A stretch of 64,000 nucleotides of DNA from Kumtagia sp044326205 (GCF_044326205.1 NZ_JBIRCY010000027.1:41390-105389), one strand, 5' to 3'. Counted from the first letter of the stretch, positions 24,918 to 35,401 are shown. Numbers and translations are program-made. The notes: a model not told the origin generated them from the letters alone.

Positions 24918-25345
24918 ACGAAACATCGGCCGAAACGCGCACCGTCATCGTCGAGCGCGATATCCCGCATCCGCCGGAAAAGCTCTGGCGCGCGCTCACG
25001 CAACCGCATCTGATCGAGGAATGGCTGATGAAAAACGATTTCAAGCCGGATGTGGGTCACCGTTTCAATCTTCGCGGAGACTGGGGCGGTGTGCTGGACT
25101 GCGAGGTCCTCGCCGTCGAGCCAAACACGAAGCTGTCCTACACTTGGGACTTCAAGCACGACGATGCGGCCTTCAACCTGAAGAGTGTGGTGACCTTCAC
25201 GCTCACCCCGACGGGCACGGGAACCCATCTGCGCGTGGAGCAGTCGGGTTTCCGACCGGATCAGAAGCAGGCTTTTGGCGGTGCCAAGGCAGGGTGGCAG
25301 CAGTTCTTCGCGAAACTGGAAGAGGTTTTGGCACGCGCGGACTGA
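24914..25345 (+). CDS. SRPBCC (AHSA1/START-like) domain protein
   Basis: 143 residues. The fold starts with TRTVIVERDIPHPPEKLWRALTQPHLIEEWLMKNDF and ends with the long C-terminal helix KAGWQQFFAKLEEVL, as in the AHSA1 family, which binds hydrophobic ligands in a deep cavity. It is coupled to the ArsR gene by a 4-base overlap. The operon goes on with a membrane protein and a DUF1801 gene. Ligand unknown. Confidence 0.92.
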   Translation: MNETSAETRTVIVERDIPHPPEKLWRALTQPHLIEEWLMKNDFKPDVGHRFNLRGDWGGVLDCEVLAVEPNTKLSYTWDFKHDDAAFNLKSVVTFTLTPTGTGTHLRVEQSGFRPDQKQAFGGAKAGWQQFFAKLEEVLARAD

Positions 25346-25407
25346 CGCCTGCCAGGCCGCGAGGGACACGCCCGATCCGCTTCGACTGACCTTGAAAGGA
25401 GATTCCC

Positions 25408-25635
25408 TTGACCTGGAACAACTGGATTCGCCAGACCCACCGCTGGCTGTCAATCGTCTTCACCATGACGGTCATCGCCAACTTTGCCGCGATGGCGATG
25501 GGCGAGCCTCCCGCCTGGGTGGTCTACGCGCCGTTGCCACCGCTCTTCCTGATGCTATTTTCCGGCCTGTACATGTTCGCGCTGCCCTATGTCGCCGGTT
25601 GGCGCGGCGGGCGGCGCACCGTCGGACAGGAGTGA
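25408..25635 (+). CDS. small two-span membrane protein
   Basis: 75 residues with a TTG start at 25408, set by AAAGGAGA at about 25396-25403. MTWNNWIRQTHRWLSIVFTMTVIANFAAMAMG is the first span, with the IRQTHRWLS motif reminiscent of PepSY-TM proteins, followed by LPPLFLMLFSGLYMFALPYVAG. It lies between the SRPBCC and DUF1801 genes and is probably cotranscribed with them. Function unknown. Confidence 0.78.
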   Translation: MTWNNWIRQTHRWLSIVFTMTVIANFAAMAMGEPPAWVVYAPLPPLFLMLFSGLYMFALPYVAGWRGGRRTVGQE

Positions 25636-25638
25636 GGA

Positions 25639-26115
25639 ATGCCCGGCAAGACATCTGGGAGCTCAGGGAAAGCCGCCATCAAACCCGGCGCAGCGAAGAC
25701 CAAGCCGGCCGGCGAGGTCGTCCTCCTTTCGGGCGGCAACCCGCAGATCCCGAAAGGTTATGGCGACGCCCCCGTGCAGGCCTACATCGCGGCGATGCCG
25801 GGCTGGAAAAGCGCCGTCGGGCGGCGCCTCGACGCGATCATCGCGCACGCCGTCCCCGGCGTGCGCAAGGCGGTGAAATGGAACTCGCCGATGTATGGGG
25901 TCGAGGAAGGAACCTATTTCCTCGGCATCCATGTCTTTACGAAATACATCAAGGTGGCCTTCTTCCGCGGCTCATCGCTCGACCCGCTTCCGCCGGTCGC
26001 GTCAAAACACAAGGAAGTGCTCTATTTTCACATTTTTGAAGACGAACAGTTCGACGAGGCGCAGTTCGCAGATTGGGTAAAGCAGGCCAGCCAATTGCCG
26101 GGCGAAAAAATGTGA
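25639..26115 (+). CDS. DUF1801 (YdhG-like) domain protein
   Basis: 158 residues. A low-complexity Lys/Ala-rich head (about 35 residues) precedes the DUF1801 domain: VQAYIAAMPGWKSAVGRRLDAIIAHAVPGVRKAVKWNSPMYG and GIHVFTKYIKVAFFRG. The fold is thought to be related to iron chaperone frataxin-like proteins, but function is not established. It starts 4 bases after the membrane protein stop. A second DUF1801 gene occurs at 28649, so the accessory cluster has two. Confidence 0.9.
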   Translation: MPGKTSGSSGKAAIKPGAAKTKPAGEVVLLSGGNPQIPKGYGDAPVQAYIAAMPGWKSAVGRRLDAIIAHAVPGVRKAVKWNSPMYGVEEGTYFLGIHVFTKYIKVAFFRGSSLDPLPPVASKHKEVLYFHIFEDEQFDEAQFADWVKQASQLPGEKM

Positions 26116-26294
26116 ACGGGGGTGAGTGCGCGGCGCAAGCGGAGGTCAGATCATCGGCCCGCAAGCTACGAAGAATATGGCAAAGGGAATGTCGGCGCAG
26201 GATGCAGCGCCCAAGGCCGAGGGCGACGTGCAGGCTTGAACCGACCTCATCCTGAAGGCGCCTAGGTCTTAGCCGCGCTTCCCGCCACAATGCG

Positions 26295-26714
26295 TCAAAG
26301 TATGAACGGCACGCTGCTCGCAATGGTCGCAATGACAAGGATATTGGCCAGCATGCCGCCCCAGTGGATCAGACGCAGCTGCCGCATCGCTGCGGTGTCG
26401 CCCGATCGCCAGGCGGTTTGCTGGGCGTCGATTCGCTGAAGCACCGTGCTGCGCATAGCCATTGCCGTAGCAGCGGCGAGTAACAGCATTCCAGCCGTGA
26501 AAGCCATGCGGCCGCTTGCGGCAAAGGCTGCCGTTGCCACAAGGCCGGTGAAACCAACCACCCAGAAATAGGTATCGAACAGGCCACGAAACAATCGCCA
26601 TACTTCCGGAACGTCGAGCCGAACGAACAGGAAGGATATGGAAGCCATGGAGAAATAAGTCAGGGAAAACAAAACAATAATTATGGCATAGAGCGGAACG
26701 AAGTCGGGCACCAT
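26295..26714 (-). CDS. four-span membrane protein, unknown
   Basis: 139 residues from the ATG at 26714 (MVPDFVPLYAIIIVLFSLTYFSM). The longer frame to 26900 lacks a ribosome site and adds a non-hydrophobic head with little family character. Four hydrophobic segments are visible, ending in MLANILVIATIASSVPFIL. No family is recognised. The preceding 230 bases on this strand hold no other gene, so it is probably a single-gene transcript. Confidence 0.7.
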   Translation of the reverse strand: MVPDFVPLYAIIIVLFSLTYFSMASISFLFVRLDVPEVWRLFRGLFDTYFWVVGFTGLVATAAFAASGRMAFTAGMLLLAAATAMAMRSTVLQRIDAQQTAWRSGDTAAMRQLRLIHWGGMLANILVIATIASSVPFIL

Positions 26715-26949
26715 AGGCTTGCCTGGCAGTTTGCACAACTGCGACAATGCATACCGAATTCGCTCGCACCTGGCATCCACCACTTTCGTTGAATTTCCAG
26801 AACTCACGGCGTCGCGCCTGTCGCTCACCTGGCTATCGCCCGGTAGCCAGAGCAACGAGTTCCGGTCCTGGCAAGACGCGCTCGTCCACCGTCGACCCAA
26901 GGCACGCGATGCAATTGTGTCGCGAATGCTTGGTTCTGATTCTGCCTCG

Positions 26950-27255
26950 CTATCCCTCGCAGCGATATAGGCGCACCGGTTTGGTCGAGCCTCGGGCGAT
27001 CACCCCCTTTGCCTCCAGGTCGAGTTGCACGGCCTTGAGCCACCAGCCAGCTTTCGCGCCGCCTGGAAAAACGGTATCGGACAGTCGCCCAAGGAGCGCC
27101 GCCGTTGCCTCGGCCACGGTGATCCCCGGAGGCGTTGTGGGCAGAACAGGCAATAGAGCCTCGCGCATCGCCAGGTATTTTGTGCGATCCACCCGCTCTT
27201 TCCAATGAGGGGAGGTGAAGCTTTCGATTTCGATCTTGGTATCGGCTTCAGACAT
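26950..27255 (-). CDS. DUF6958-like protein
   Basis: 101 residues. The core HWKERVDRTKYLAMREALLPVLPTTPPGITVAEATAALLGRL and FPGGAKAGWWLKAVQLDLEAKGVIAR matches the DUF6958 family as I remember it (helix-rich, with the KAGWW motif). Function is unknown. Its start overlaps the end of the DUF6151-like gene by 8 bases, so the two are translationally coupled. Confidence 0.83.
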   Translation of the reverse strand: MSEADTKIEIESFTSPHWKERVDRTKYLAMREALLPVLPTTPPGITVAEATAALLGRLSDTVFPGGAKAGWWLKAVQLDLEAKGVIARGSTKPVRLYRCEG

Positions 27256-27805
27256 TCAATTCTCCATTCACCACAATTTTCGGGCTCCGGAACCCCATCC
27301 TGACCCATGCGGCAAACAACCGGCCGTAGAACGACAGGGACTGCTGCTTCAGGTTCGGAACATCGTCGGGCAGGTTCGCCGGTTGCTCAAGATCGCCTGT
27401 CATGGTCCGCATTTCGAGCCGCGGGCGATCGCCGTCGGTCCATAGCTGTCCATAGAGGCTGAGCCAGTGGCCTCCCTTCAGCTCCAGGAAAACCGGCGTG
27501 TTGCAGCAGGTCGCAATGACGCGACGCGTGCCCGCGCCTGCCGACAAGCGATACTCCCTCAAGTGTTCCGCGCCGGAAAGGATGCGCACACGGTCCTTCC
27601 GATGCATCACGAATGGAGTGGCGCCCTTTTCATCCACCACAGCCGCGGCGCCCGGCAACGTATTCAGAACGGCGCCCGCCTTCCTGCAACTGTTGCAAAG
27701 GCACTCGACGCTCGCGATATGAGGCCCTTCGACCTGCATGGTGAACTGTCCGCATTTGCAGGTCAGCGAGGTTTGTTTTGTCACCGCCTTCTCCCATGTC
27801 GTCAT
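27248..27805 (-). CDS. DUF6151 (GFA-like zinc) family protein
   Basis: 185 residues. The N-terminal zinc knuckle CKCGQFTMQVEG and VECLCNSCRKAGAVLNT resemble the Cys pattern of glutathione-dependent formaldehyde-activating (GFA) proteins; a third motif is VIATCCNTPVFLE. Zinc binding is inferred. It is the first gene of the minus-strand DUF6151-DUF6958 pair and starts just 8 bases from a TetR-type operator, so the divergent TetR protein probably represses it. Confidence 0.85.
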   Translation of the reverse strand: MTTWEKAVTKQTSLTCKCGQFTMQVEGPHIASVECLCNSCRKAGAVLNTLPGAAAVVDEKGATPFVMHRKDRVRILSGAEHLREYRLSAGAGTRRVIATCCNTPVFLELKGGHWLSLYGQLWTDGDRPRLEMRTMTGDLEQPANLPDDVPNLKQQSLSFYGRLFAAWVRMGFRSPKIVVNGELNV

Positions 27806-27812
27806 TAATTAG

Positions 27813-27827
27813 ACTGGACCGTCCAGT
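27813..27827. promoter_or_regulatory. TetR operator palindrome ACTGGAC-C-GTCCAGT
   Basis: Perfect 7-bp inverted repeat around one base in the 75-base gap between the divergent DUF6151 and TetR genes. Size and position fit a TetR dimer site that controls both genes. Confidence 0.75.
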
Positions 27828-27880
27828 TTGATTTGTCAAGCCTGAGTGCTATGGTGTTGTCGAACAGGGGAGACTGCGGA

Positions 27881-28525
27881 ATGTCCAATGGCGCTGCCAC
27901 CCGCCTCCATCGCAGCCACGCGAAGATCGTTGACGCGGCCGAGCGGGTATTTCTGCAGCACGGGTTTTTAGGCGCCAACATGGATGCGGTTGCTGAAAAC
28001 GCAGGCGTCTCCAAGCAGACGGTCTACGCACACTTCAAGTCCAAGGAGGCCTTGTTCGTGGAGGTTGTGCGGGCCATGACTGGCGGTGCGGCGCACGAGA
28101 TCGGCGAGGATGTCGAAGAGGTCTTGGACGATCGCCCCGTTGGGGAATACCTGTTGGGATTGGCAATCGACCAACTGACAATCGTCTTGACGCCGCGGCT
28201 GATGCAGCTTCGCCGGATGGTCATCGGAGAAGTTGAGCGATTTCCCGAACTGGGACAGTCGCTTTACGAAAACGGGCCAATGAGATCGATAAGGAGGCTC
28301 ACGCGAGCCCTGGAACACTACTCATCGATCGGGCAGGTAAGTATGCCCGATCCGTCTGTTGCCGCCACGCATTTCAACTGGATCGTGATGGGTGCGCCAA
28401 TCAACGCCGCCATGCTTTTGGGCGACAGCGGAATACCGTCAAAAGCGCAGCTTCGCGCCCACGCTCAGGAAAGTGTACGGATATTTTTATGCGGTTACGC
28501 GGTGCAAACTGCGACTGAAAGCTGA
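27881..28525 (+). CDS. TetR/AcrR family transcriptional regulator
   Basis: 214 residues from the ATG at 27881 (MSNGAATRLHRSHAKIVDAAERVF). The N-terminal helix-turn-helix is AAERVFLQHGFLGANMDAVAENAGVSKQTVYAHFKSKEALFVEVV. The C-terminal ligand domain (residues 60-214) is of the TetR C-terminal type with no clear ligand. It is divergent from DUF6151, and a 15-base palindrome lies between them. Likely autoregulated. Its ligand may be inferred only after the function of DUF6151 is known. Confidence 0.93.
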   Translation: MSNGAATRLHRSHAKIVDAAERVFLQHGFLGANMDAVAENAGVSKQTVYAHFKSKEALFVEVVRAMTGGAAHEIGEDVEEVLDDRPVGEYLLGLAIDQLTIVLTPRLMQLRRMVIGEVERFPELGQSLYENGPMRSIRRLTRALEHYSSIGQVSMPDPSVAATHFNWIVMGAPINAAMLLGDSGIPSKAQLRAHAQESVRIFLCGYAVQTATES

Positions 28526-28648
28526 TATCCGGCAAACGGCAGCTTCGTCCGCATGGCGGCTGTCCCGAGCGTTGGCAGTGGACTTTCGCTCGCCCCACGT
28601 TCGCTTGTTGCAAATCCGGTGACACGCGATACTCAAGCGACGGCAATT

Positions 28649-29095
28649 ATGAAGAAGGCGGCAGCAACCATGGAGAAGAGCAACTCGAAGGAAGCGGATG
28701 GAGGAGCCTCCCCCTCCCAACTGCTCGATGCGAGGATCAAGGAGCTGGCCGGCTGGCGAGGCGAGACGCTCGCCTATGTCCGAACTCTCATCAAGCAAGC
28801 CGACCCGGACGTGGTGGAAGAGGTGAAATGGAGAAAGCCGTCGAACTCGATGCTGGGCGTTCCGGTGTGGGAGCATGCGGGCATCATCTGCACCGGCGAG
28901 ACGTATAGGAACTATGTGAAGCTAACCTTTGCAAAAGGCGCTTCGCTGGAGGACCCGTCAGGTCTCTTCAACGCCAGCCTCGAAGGTGGCACCCGCCGCG
29001 CCATCGATATCCATGAAGGCGATAAGATCGACGAGGATGCGTTCAAGGCCCTCATTCGCGCGGCTGTCGCACTGAATGTTTCGTCGGCTAAATGA
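28649..29095 (+). CDS. DUF1801 domain protein (second copy)
   Basis: 148 residues from the ATG at 28649 (MKKAAATMEKSNSKEA); an ATG at 28670 is an alternative. The domain runs from LLDARIKELAGWRGETLAYVRTLIKQADPDVVEEVKWRKPSN to NYVKLTFAKGASLEDP. It is a distant paralogue of the gene at 25639: both have VKW-x-SP/KPS and YxKxxF patterns. It follows the TetR gene by about 120 bases on the same strand and may be under its control. Confidence 0.87.
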   Translation: MKKAAATMEKSNSKEADGGASPSQLLDARIKELAGWRGETLAYVRTLIKQADPDVVEEVKWRKPSNSMLGVPVWEHAGIICTGETYRNYVKLTFAKGASLEDPSGLFNASLEGGTRRAIDIHEGDKIDEDAFKALIRAAVALNVSSAK

Positions 29096-29107
29096 TCTGC
29101 ATTTGAC

Positions 29108-29129
29108 GGCTGAAGCGAGGGCTTCAGCC
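29108..29129. terminator. perfect hairpin between convergent DUF1801 and helicase genes
   Basis: A 9-bp stem GGCTGAAGC/GCTTCAGCC with loop GAGG. It overlaps the last codons of the DEAD-box gene. No T-run follows on either strand, so it may act as a bidirectional mRNA 3'-end stabiliser or a weak or factor-dependent terminator. Confidence 0.5.
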
Positions 29130-30938
29130 GGGACGCTTGGCGCCGCGGCCTTTTGGTTTCCATGGAGGCCGGTCGGGCTGTCCTTCCGGCCGCTTGCCCT
29201 TGAATTTAGGCTTGCCCTTGAACTTTTCCTTGCCCTTGGCTTCAAGCGTTCGGGCCTGCGCTTGGCCCGCTGGGGCGATGCTGATGCCCCGCTCAAGGCT
29301 GCCGGCGCGCGTCAGATGCTCGGCATAGGCCTCGGCCTTGTCGGCAGAGATTTCGAACCTTGTCTCCGCATCGTCGATCCTGATCGAGCCAACATCGCGC
29401 CTGGTGACGCCGCCGGCCTTGCAGATCATTGGAAGCAGCCATTTCGGATCGGCGCGCTGCTTGCGGCCGAGCGAGATCGTGAACCACACACCGCCGACCA
29501 TATCGGGTCCGCGGGGCTCGCGCACCGACGCGCCCTCGCGCGAAAAATCCTCGCCGGAACGCTTCTCGCGACGCGGCTTCACGGTTCCCGGAGATATGGC
29601 AATCGGCAGGATGTCCTCGGGCACCGGCCGGGTGGCAAGCTGCTGGCGCAGGTAGGCGACGGCGATCTGCTCCGGAGTCATCTGCCCGACGAGTTCGGCC
29701 ACGAAGCGCGCTTCGGTCTCGTCGGCTGGCGGCGAGGCGAGTGCCGTCTCCAGAATCTGCCGGCGGTAGCGGGTCTCGATCTCGGCGATGCCGGGGGCAG
29801 GGCGGATCGTTGCCATGAGCTTCGCCAGCGACAGCACTTTGGCCGCCGCGCCGCGCCGGTGTTCTGGCACGATCAGCACGCACACGCCCTTGCGGCCGGC
29901 GCGGCCGGTGCGGCCGGAGCGGTGCAGGAGCGTCTCTGGATTGCTCGGCACATCGGCATGGATGACGAGGTCGAGATTGGGCAGGTCGATGCCGCGGGCG
30001 GCGACGTCGGTCGCCACGCAGACATGCGCCCGCCCGTCGCGCATCGCCTGCAAGGCGCTCGAGCGTTCCGACTGCGCGAGTTCGCCCGACAGCGCCACGA
30101 CCGAAAAACCCCGGTTGGCCAGGCGCGCCGTCAGGTGCCGAACTGCCTCGCGCGTATGGCAGAACACCAGCGCGCTGCCGCTGTCGGAATCGAGGAGCGT
30201 GTTGATGATGGCGTGCTCGCGCTCGTCGCGCCGCACCAGCATAAGCTGGTATTCGATGTCGGCATGTTGCTGGCTCGCAGCACTTGCGGCGACCCGTACC
30301 GCGTCGTGCTGAAATGTCTTGGCGAGTTCGGCGATGCCGCGCGGCACCGTCGCCGAAAACATCAGCGTCCGGCGCTGCGGCGGGGCGGCGGCAAGGATGA
30401 ATTCGAGATCCTCGCGAAAGCCGAGGTCCAGCATCTCGTCGGCCTCGTCGAGCACCACCGCACGCAGAGCGCCGAGATCGAGCGAGCCCTTGGTGATATG
30501 GTCGCGCAGCCGGCCTGGCGTGCCGACCACCAGATGCGCGCCGCGATCCAGCGCCCGGCGCTCGTTGCGCATGTCCATGCCGCCGACGCAGGTGGCGATG
30601 CGGATGCCGGCGACCGCATACAGCCAGTCGAGTTCCCGCTGCACCTGCATCGCCAGTTCGCGCGTCGGCGCAATGACCAGGCCCAGCGGCCGGTCGGGCG
30701 CGCCGAACCGCTCGGCGCCGGCAAGCAGCGTCGGGGCGATCGCCAGGCCGAAGGCGACGGTCTTGCCCGAGCCGGTCTGCGCCGAGACCAATAGATCGGC
30801 GTCGGCGTGCCCGTCCTCGAGCATCGCCATCTGCACCGGCGTCAGTTGCGAATAGCCCTGCGCCGCCAGCGCCGACGCTAGGGCGGGATGGACGGCGGCC
30901 GGCAGCGTTTTAGGCAAGTCTTCGGCAGTCGGGGTCAT
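29124..30938 (-). CDS. DEAD-box RNA helicase with DbpA-type C-terminal domain
   Basis: 604 residues from the ATG at 30938 (MTPTAEDLPKTLPAAVHPALASALAAQGYSQLTPVQ); a longer frame to 31037 adds an unlikely head. Motifs in order: Q motif (LTPVQ), AQTGSGKT, PTRELAMQ, VVLDEADEMLD, SATVPR, ATDVAARGIDLP, HRSGRTGRAG. After about residue 430 comes a DbpA-like RNA-binding domain (PDMVGGVWFTISLGRKQRADPKWLLPMICKAGG), then a basic Lys-rich tail (KGKEKFKGKPKFKGKRP). Probably works in ribosome assembly or cold adaptation. Confidence 0.95.
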   Translation of the reverse strand: MTPTAEDLPKTLPAAVHPALASALAAQGYSQLTPVQMAMLEDGHADADLLVSAQTGSGKTVAFGLAIAPTLLAGAERFGAPDRPLGLVIAPTRELAMQVQRELDWLYAVAGIRIATCVGGMDMRNERRALDRGAHLVVGTPGRLRDHITKGSLDLGALRAVVLDEADEMLDLGFREDLEFILAAAPPQRRTLMFSATVPRGIAELAKTFQHDAVRVAASAASQQHADIEYQLMLVRRDEREHAIINTLLDSDSGSALVFCHTREAVRHLTARLANRGFSVVALSGELAQSERSSALQAMRDGRAHVCVATDVAARGIDLPNLDLVIHADVPSNPETLLHRSGRTGRAGRKGVCVLIVPEHRRGAAAKVLSLAKLMATIRPAPGIAEIETRYRRQILETALASPPADETEARFVAELVGQMTPEQIAVAYLRQQLATRPVPEDILPIAISPGTVKPRREKRSGEDFSREGASVREPRGPDMVGGVWFTISLGRKQRADPKWLLPMICKAGGVTRRDVGSIRIDDAETRFEISADKAEAYAEHLTRAGSLERGISIAPAGQAQARTLEAKGKEKFKGKPKFKGKRPEGQPDRPPWKPKGRGAKRPG

Positions 30939-31210
30939 CTTTGTCGTCTCGTTGGAGCTGCCGCATACCAGCTTATCACGGCATCGGGCCAGCTTTTCGT
31001 TGCCGGAGAGCACTGCGTGTCTCTTCCTGCCGGGCAAACGCCTCGGTATCCCCTTGCCGAACCCCTGCGGCTGATCTGATTTGCGAGGGGAATCTCACCG
31101 CGATTCGGACGAGGCCGATCTGCAGGAAAAATCAGGATTTCCGCCACAATCGCGGCATTGCCGTCGGCTTCAAGTCACCTTCATCGCAAATCATTCCGGA
31201 GACTTTTTTC

Positions 31211-32287
31211 ATGACCAACGCCTCGCACCACTCGAAGCTCAGGATCGCCGTGCTGTTCGGCGGGCGATCCGCCGAGCACGACGTGTCGGTGCTTTCGGCG
31301 GCCAATGTCATGGGCGCGCTGGAACCGGGCAAATATGATGCGGTGCCGGTTTTCGTCACCCGCGAGGGAAAATGGCTGTTGAGTTCCTTCGATGACGGTA
31401 CGCTGTCGAAGCCGGAAAGCGGAACGGAAATCTGCCTGGTGCCCGGCGGACACGGGCGGATCATCGCACTCCCGGCCGGTGGCGCCGCCTATGATCTGCC
31501 GACGATCGACATCGCGTTTCCGGTGTTGCACGGGCTGCATGGCGAGGATGGAGCGGTGCAGGGGCTTTGCGAAGTCGCCCGCGTGCCGCTTGCCGGATGC
31601 GGCATCCTCGGTTCGGCCACCGCACTCGACAAGGACATCGCCAAACGATTGCTCAACGAGGCGGGTCTGGCGACGGCGCGCTCTGTCACCATTCATCAGG
31701 GGAATCCGCCCGCCTTCGCCGAAATCGAACGCACGCTCGGCCTGCCGGTCTTCATCAAGCCGGCGCGGCAGGGATCGTCGGTCGGGGTCAGCAAGGTTGC
31801 GACGGAAGGCGAATTCGAGGCGGCGCTGGCGGAAGGTTTCAAACATGACCGCAAGCTGCTGGCTGAGGAATTCATCCGCGGCCGCGAGATCGAATGCAGT
31901 GTGCTGGAGGATGTGCAAGGCGGCCTGTTCGTTTCGCGGCCTGGTGAGATCGTGCCGGCCGAAAACCACGGTTTCTACAGCTACGACGCAAAGTACGTCG
32001 ACGAGAATGGCGCCGCGCTGAAGGTGCCGGCGGAACTACCGCCGGAAATCGAGAGTAATATCCGCGAGATGGCGGCGAATGCCTTCCGGGCGGTCGGCTG
32101 CGACGCCATGGCGCGCGTCGATTTTTTCGTCACGGCCGACATGCGCATTCTGGTCAACGAACTCAACACCATCCCCGGTTTCACCGACATCAGCATGTAT
32201 GCCAAGGCGATGGCGGCGAGCGGCGTGAGTTATGGCGAGGTCATCGACCGGCTGGTGGAACACGGGCTGGCGCGCGCCGGCCGGTAG
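31211..32287 (+). CDS. ddl: D-alanine--D-alanine ligase
   Basis: ATP-grasp enzyme that makes D-Ala-D-Ala for peptidoglycan. 358 residues from the ATG at 31211 (MTNASHHSKLRIAVLFGGRSAEHDVSVLSA). Motifs: the N-terminal FGGRSAEHDVS, VLHGLHGEDGAVQGL, FIKPARQGSSVGVSKV, and the C-terminal metal site RVDFFVTADMRILVNELNTIPGFTDISMY. Standalone, not next to murB or murC; a second ddl is often present in the mur cluster of rhizobia, and this one may be the additional copy. Confidence 0.95.
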   Translation: MTNASHHSKLRIAVLFGGRSAEHDVSVLSAANVMGALEPGKYDAVPVFVTREGKWLLSSFDDGTLSKPESGTEICLVPGGHGRIIALPAGGAAYDLPTIDIAFPVLHGLHGEDGAVQGLCEVARVPLAGCGILGSATALDKDIAKRLLNEAGLATARSVTIHQGNPPAFAEIERTLGLPVFIKPARQGSSVGVSKVATEGEFEAALAEGFKHDRKLLAEEFIRGREIECSVLEDVQGGLFVSRPGEIVPAENHGFYSYDAKYVDENGAALKVPAELPPEIESNIREMAANAFRAVGCDAMARVDFFVTADMRILVNELNTIPGFTDISMYAKAMAASGVSYGEVIDRLVEHGLARAGR

Positions 32288-32294
32288 GCCGCCG

Positions 32295-33821
<1,527 letters not shown>

Positions 33822-33906
33822 TCCGGTTTGGTTTTTCGCGCGCTGAGCCTTGGATTTTTTAACGCCTCGCAGGCTAGTTCGGAATGATTAAGAGACTGTT
33901 TGCCAT

Positions 33907-34530
33907 ATGAGTCGCTTTTTGCGCGCGACGCTTGGCGGCGTGCGCCGATCCACTTCGCGCGGCCTGTTCCGCCGTGCATTCGACCTGTTCCTAGCCGTCG
34001 TCATCCTTGGCCTGCTGGCGCTTCTGGCGGCACGGCTCGACCGCGTGGAAACCTTGCGGCCGGCGGGTGTGGCGATCGTCAATGATGGCGACACGATCAC
34101 CATCGCCGGCGAGAAGATCAGGCTGCGCGGCATCGACGCGCCGGAATATTCGCAAACCTGCCTGCGCGCTGGCATCAAATACGCCTGCGGCCGCGAGGCG
34201 CGCGAGGCTCTGCGCAAGCTGATCGGTGCAAAACCCGTCGCCTGCGCCGGCTGGCAGCGCGACCGCTACGGAAGGCTGCTCGGCGACTGCAAGGCTGGGT
34301 CGACCGACCTCAACCGTTCGCTGGTCGAGCAGGGCTGGGCGGTGGCCTTCGGCGGCTTCGAGGCGGAAGAACTTGCCGCCCAGCGCGCCGGACGCGGCCT
34401 CTGGGCCGGCGAATTCGAGCGGCCGAGGCAATGGCGCGAAACGCATGGCAGCATGGTCGAGGACGATCACGGCCGGCTGGGAACGCTATGGGGTTGGATC
34501 ACCGGGATTTTCGGGTTGGGCGGCGCCTGA
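33907..34530 (+). CDS. thermonuclease-like (SNase) secreted or membrane-anchored nuclease
   Basis: 207 residues. A membrane anchor or uncleaved signal near residues 23-42 (AFDLFLAVVILGLLALLAARL) precedes an SNase domain: VNDGDTITIAGEKIRLRGIDAPEYSQTC (Ca-binding Asp and catalytic Arg), CGREAREALRKLIG, DRYGRLLGDCKAG, NRSLVEQGWAVAFG. The conserved D-R-Y-G-R and catalytic Arg/Glu positions are present, so activity is plausible. Divergent from the sensor kinase with an 85-base gap. Confidence 0.9.
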   Translation: MSRFLRATLGGVRRSTSRGLFRRAFDLFLAVVILGLLALLAARLDRVETLRPAGVAIVNDGDTITIAGEKIRLRGIDAPEYSQTCLRAGIKYACGREAREALRKLIGAKPVACAGWQRDRYGRLLGDCKAGSTDLNRSLVEQGWAVAFGGFEAEELAAQRAGRGLWAGEFERPRQWRETHGSMVEDDHGRLGTLWGWITGIFGLGGA

Positions 34531-34688
34531 TCGCGCACAAGCGGACGATGCCTCGCCAACCCGATGCAAATACCGCGCCGCGAGCGGCTGTCAGGTGGCT
34601 GCGGACGCGTTCTTGTGCAGCACGCCGGCTGGCCTACATTCTGTAAAGTGGTGGAACGACATGCCGCCCGCATTGGAGGACGCCGCCG

Positions 34689-35123
34689 ATGAACGAGATG
34701 CTTCGCACCGAGATCGAGATCGCCGCCCCGCGGGCGACGGTCTTCGCCTTCCTCACCGATCCCGACAAGATCCTGCGATGGCTCGGCACGGCGACGACGG
34801 ACGCCCGTCCCGGCGGCATCTATCTGGTCAGCGTCGGCGACAAGTACCCCGCCCGCGGTGAATTCACGGAAGTGATCCCGGTGCATCGCCTGGCCTACAG
34901 CTTCGGCTGGGAAGGGCGCGAGGCGGTGCCGCCCGGATCGAGCCTGGTCGAGATCGACCTGGTCGAGAAGGGCAGCGGCACGCTGGTCCGCTTCACCCAT
35001 AGCGGGCTGCCGAACGAGGAAGAGCGTGCCGGCCACGAAAAGGGCTGGAACCATTATCTGCGCAGGCTGGCGATCGCCGCCGCGGGCGGCGATCCGGGAC
35101 CGGATGGGCCGGTCGGCGAGTGA
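34689..35123 (+). CDS. SRPBCC domain protein
   Basis: 144 residues. MLRTEIEIAAPRATVFAFLTDPDKILRWLGTAT opens an AHSA1-type START-like fold; GWNHYLRRLAIAAAGG is the end of the long ligand-covering helix. Same family as the gene at 24914 but not a close copy. GGAGGACGCCGCCG precedes the start. It sits alone downstream of the nuclease gene. Ligand unknown. About 280 bases follow it without a gene. Confidence 0.88.
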   Translation: MNEMLRTEIEIAAPRATVFAFLTDPDKILRWLGTATTDARPGGIYLVSVGDKYPARGEFTEVIPVHRLAYSFGWEGREAVPPGSSLVEIDLVEKGSGTLVRFTHSGLPNEEERAGHEKGWNHYLRRLAIAAAGGDPGPDGPVGE

Positions 35124-35401
35124 GATGGCGGCCGGCCGATTTGCCGTTGCCGGCCGCCTATACGCGTCAGGTAGCCAGGGGAGGCCGTGTTGCAACGCGA
35201 AAGTTTTCGGCGCTTGAGACAGACACTCGGCCGTCACGCGTAGCCGTTCCCTTCATAGCCCCCCGGTGCGCTTTGCGCCGATGGCGCGTCACCATGCCGG
35301 CAGTGCACGTGCCCGATGGGGTTCAAGTGCGGTGCCATGGGCAGCATGGCTGAGCACGACCGCAGCCGGCTCAACGGACTGTCCCGTCCTAGGCCCGAAT
35401 G

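Noticed and set aside
26719..26970. 83-residue plus-strand frame between the four-span protein and DUF6958
   Set aside because: Ser/Arg-rich composition, no ribosome site, overlaps the DUF6958 3' end.
29076..30794. 572-residue open frame opposite the DEAD-box helicase
   Set aside because: Antisense shadow of a gene with all helicase motifs.
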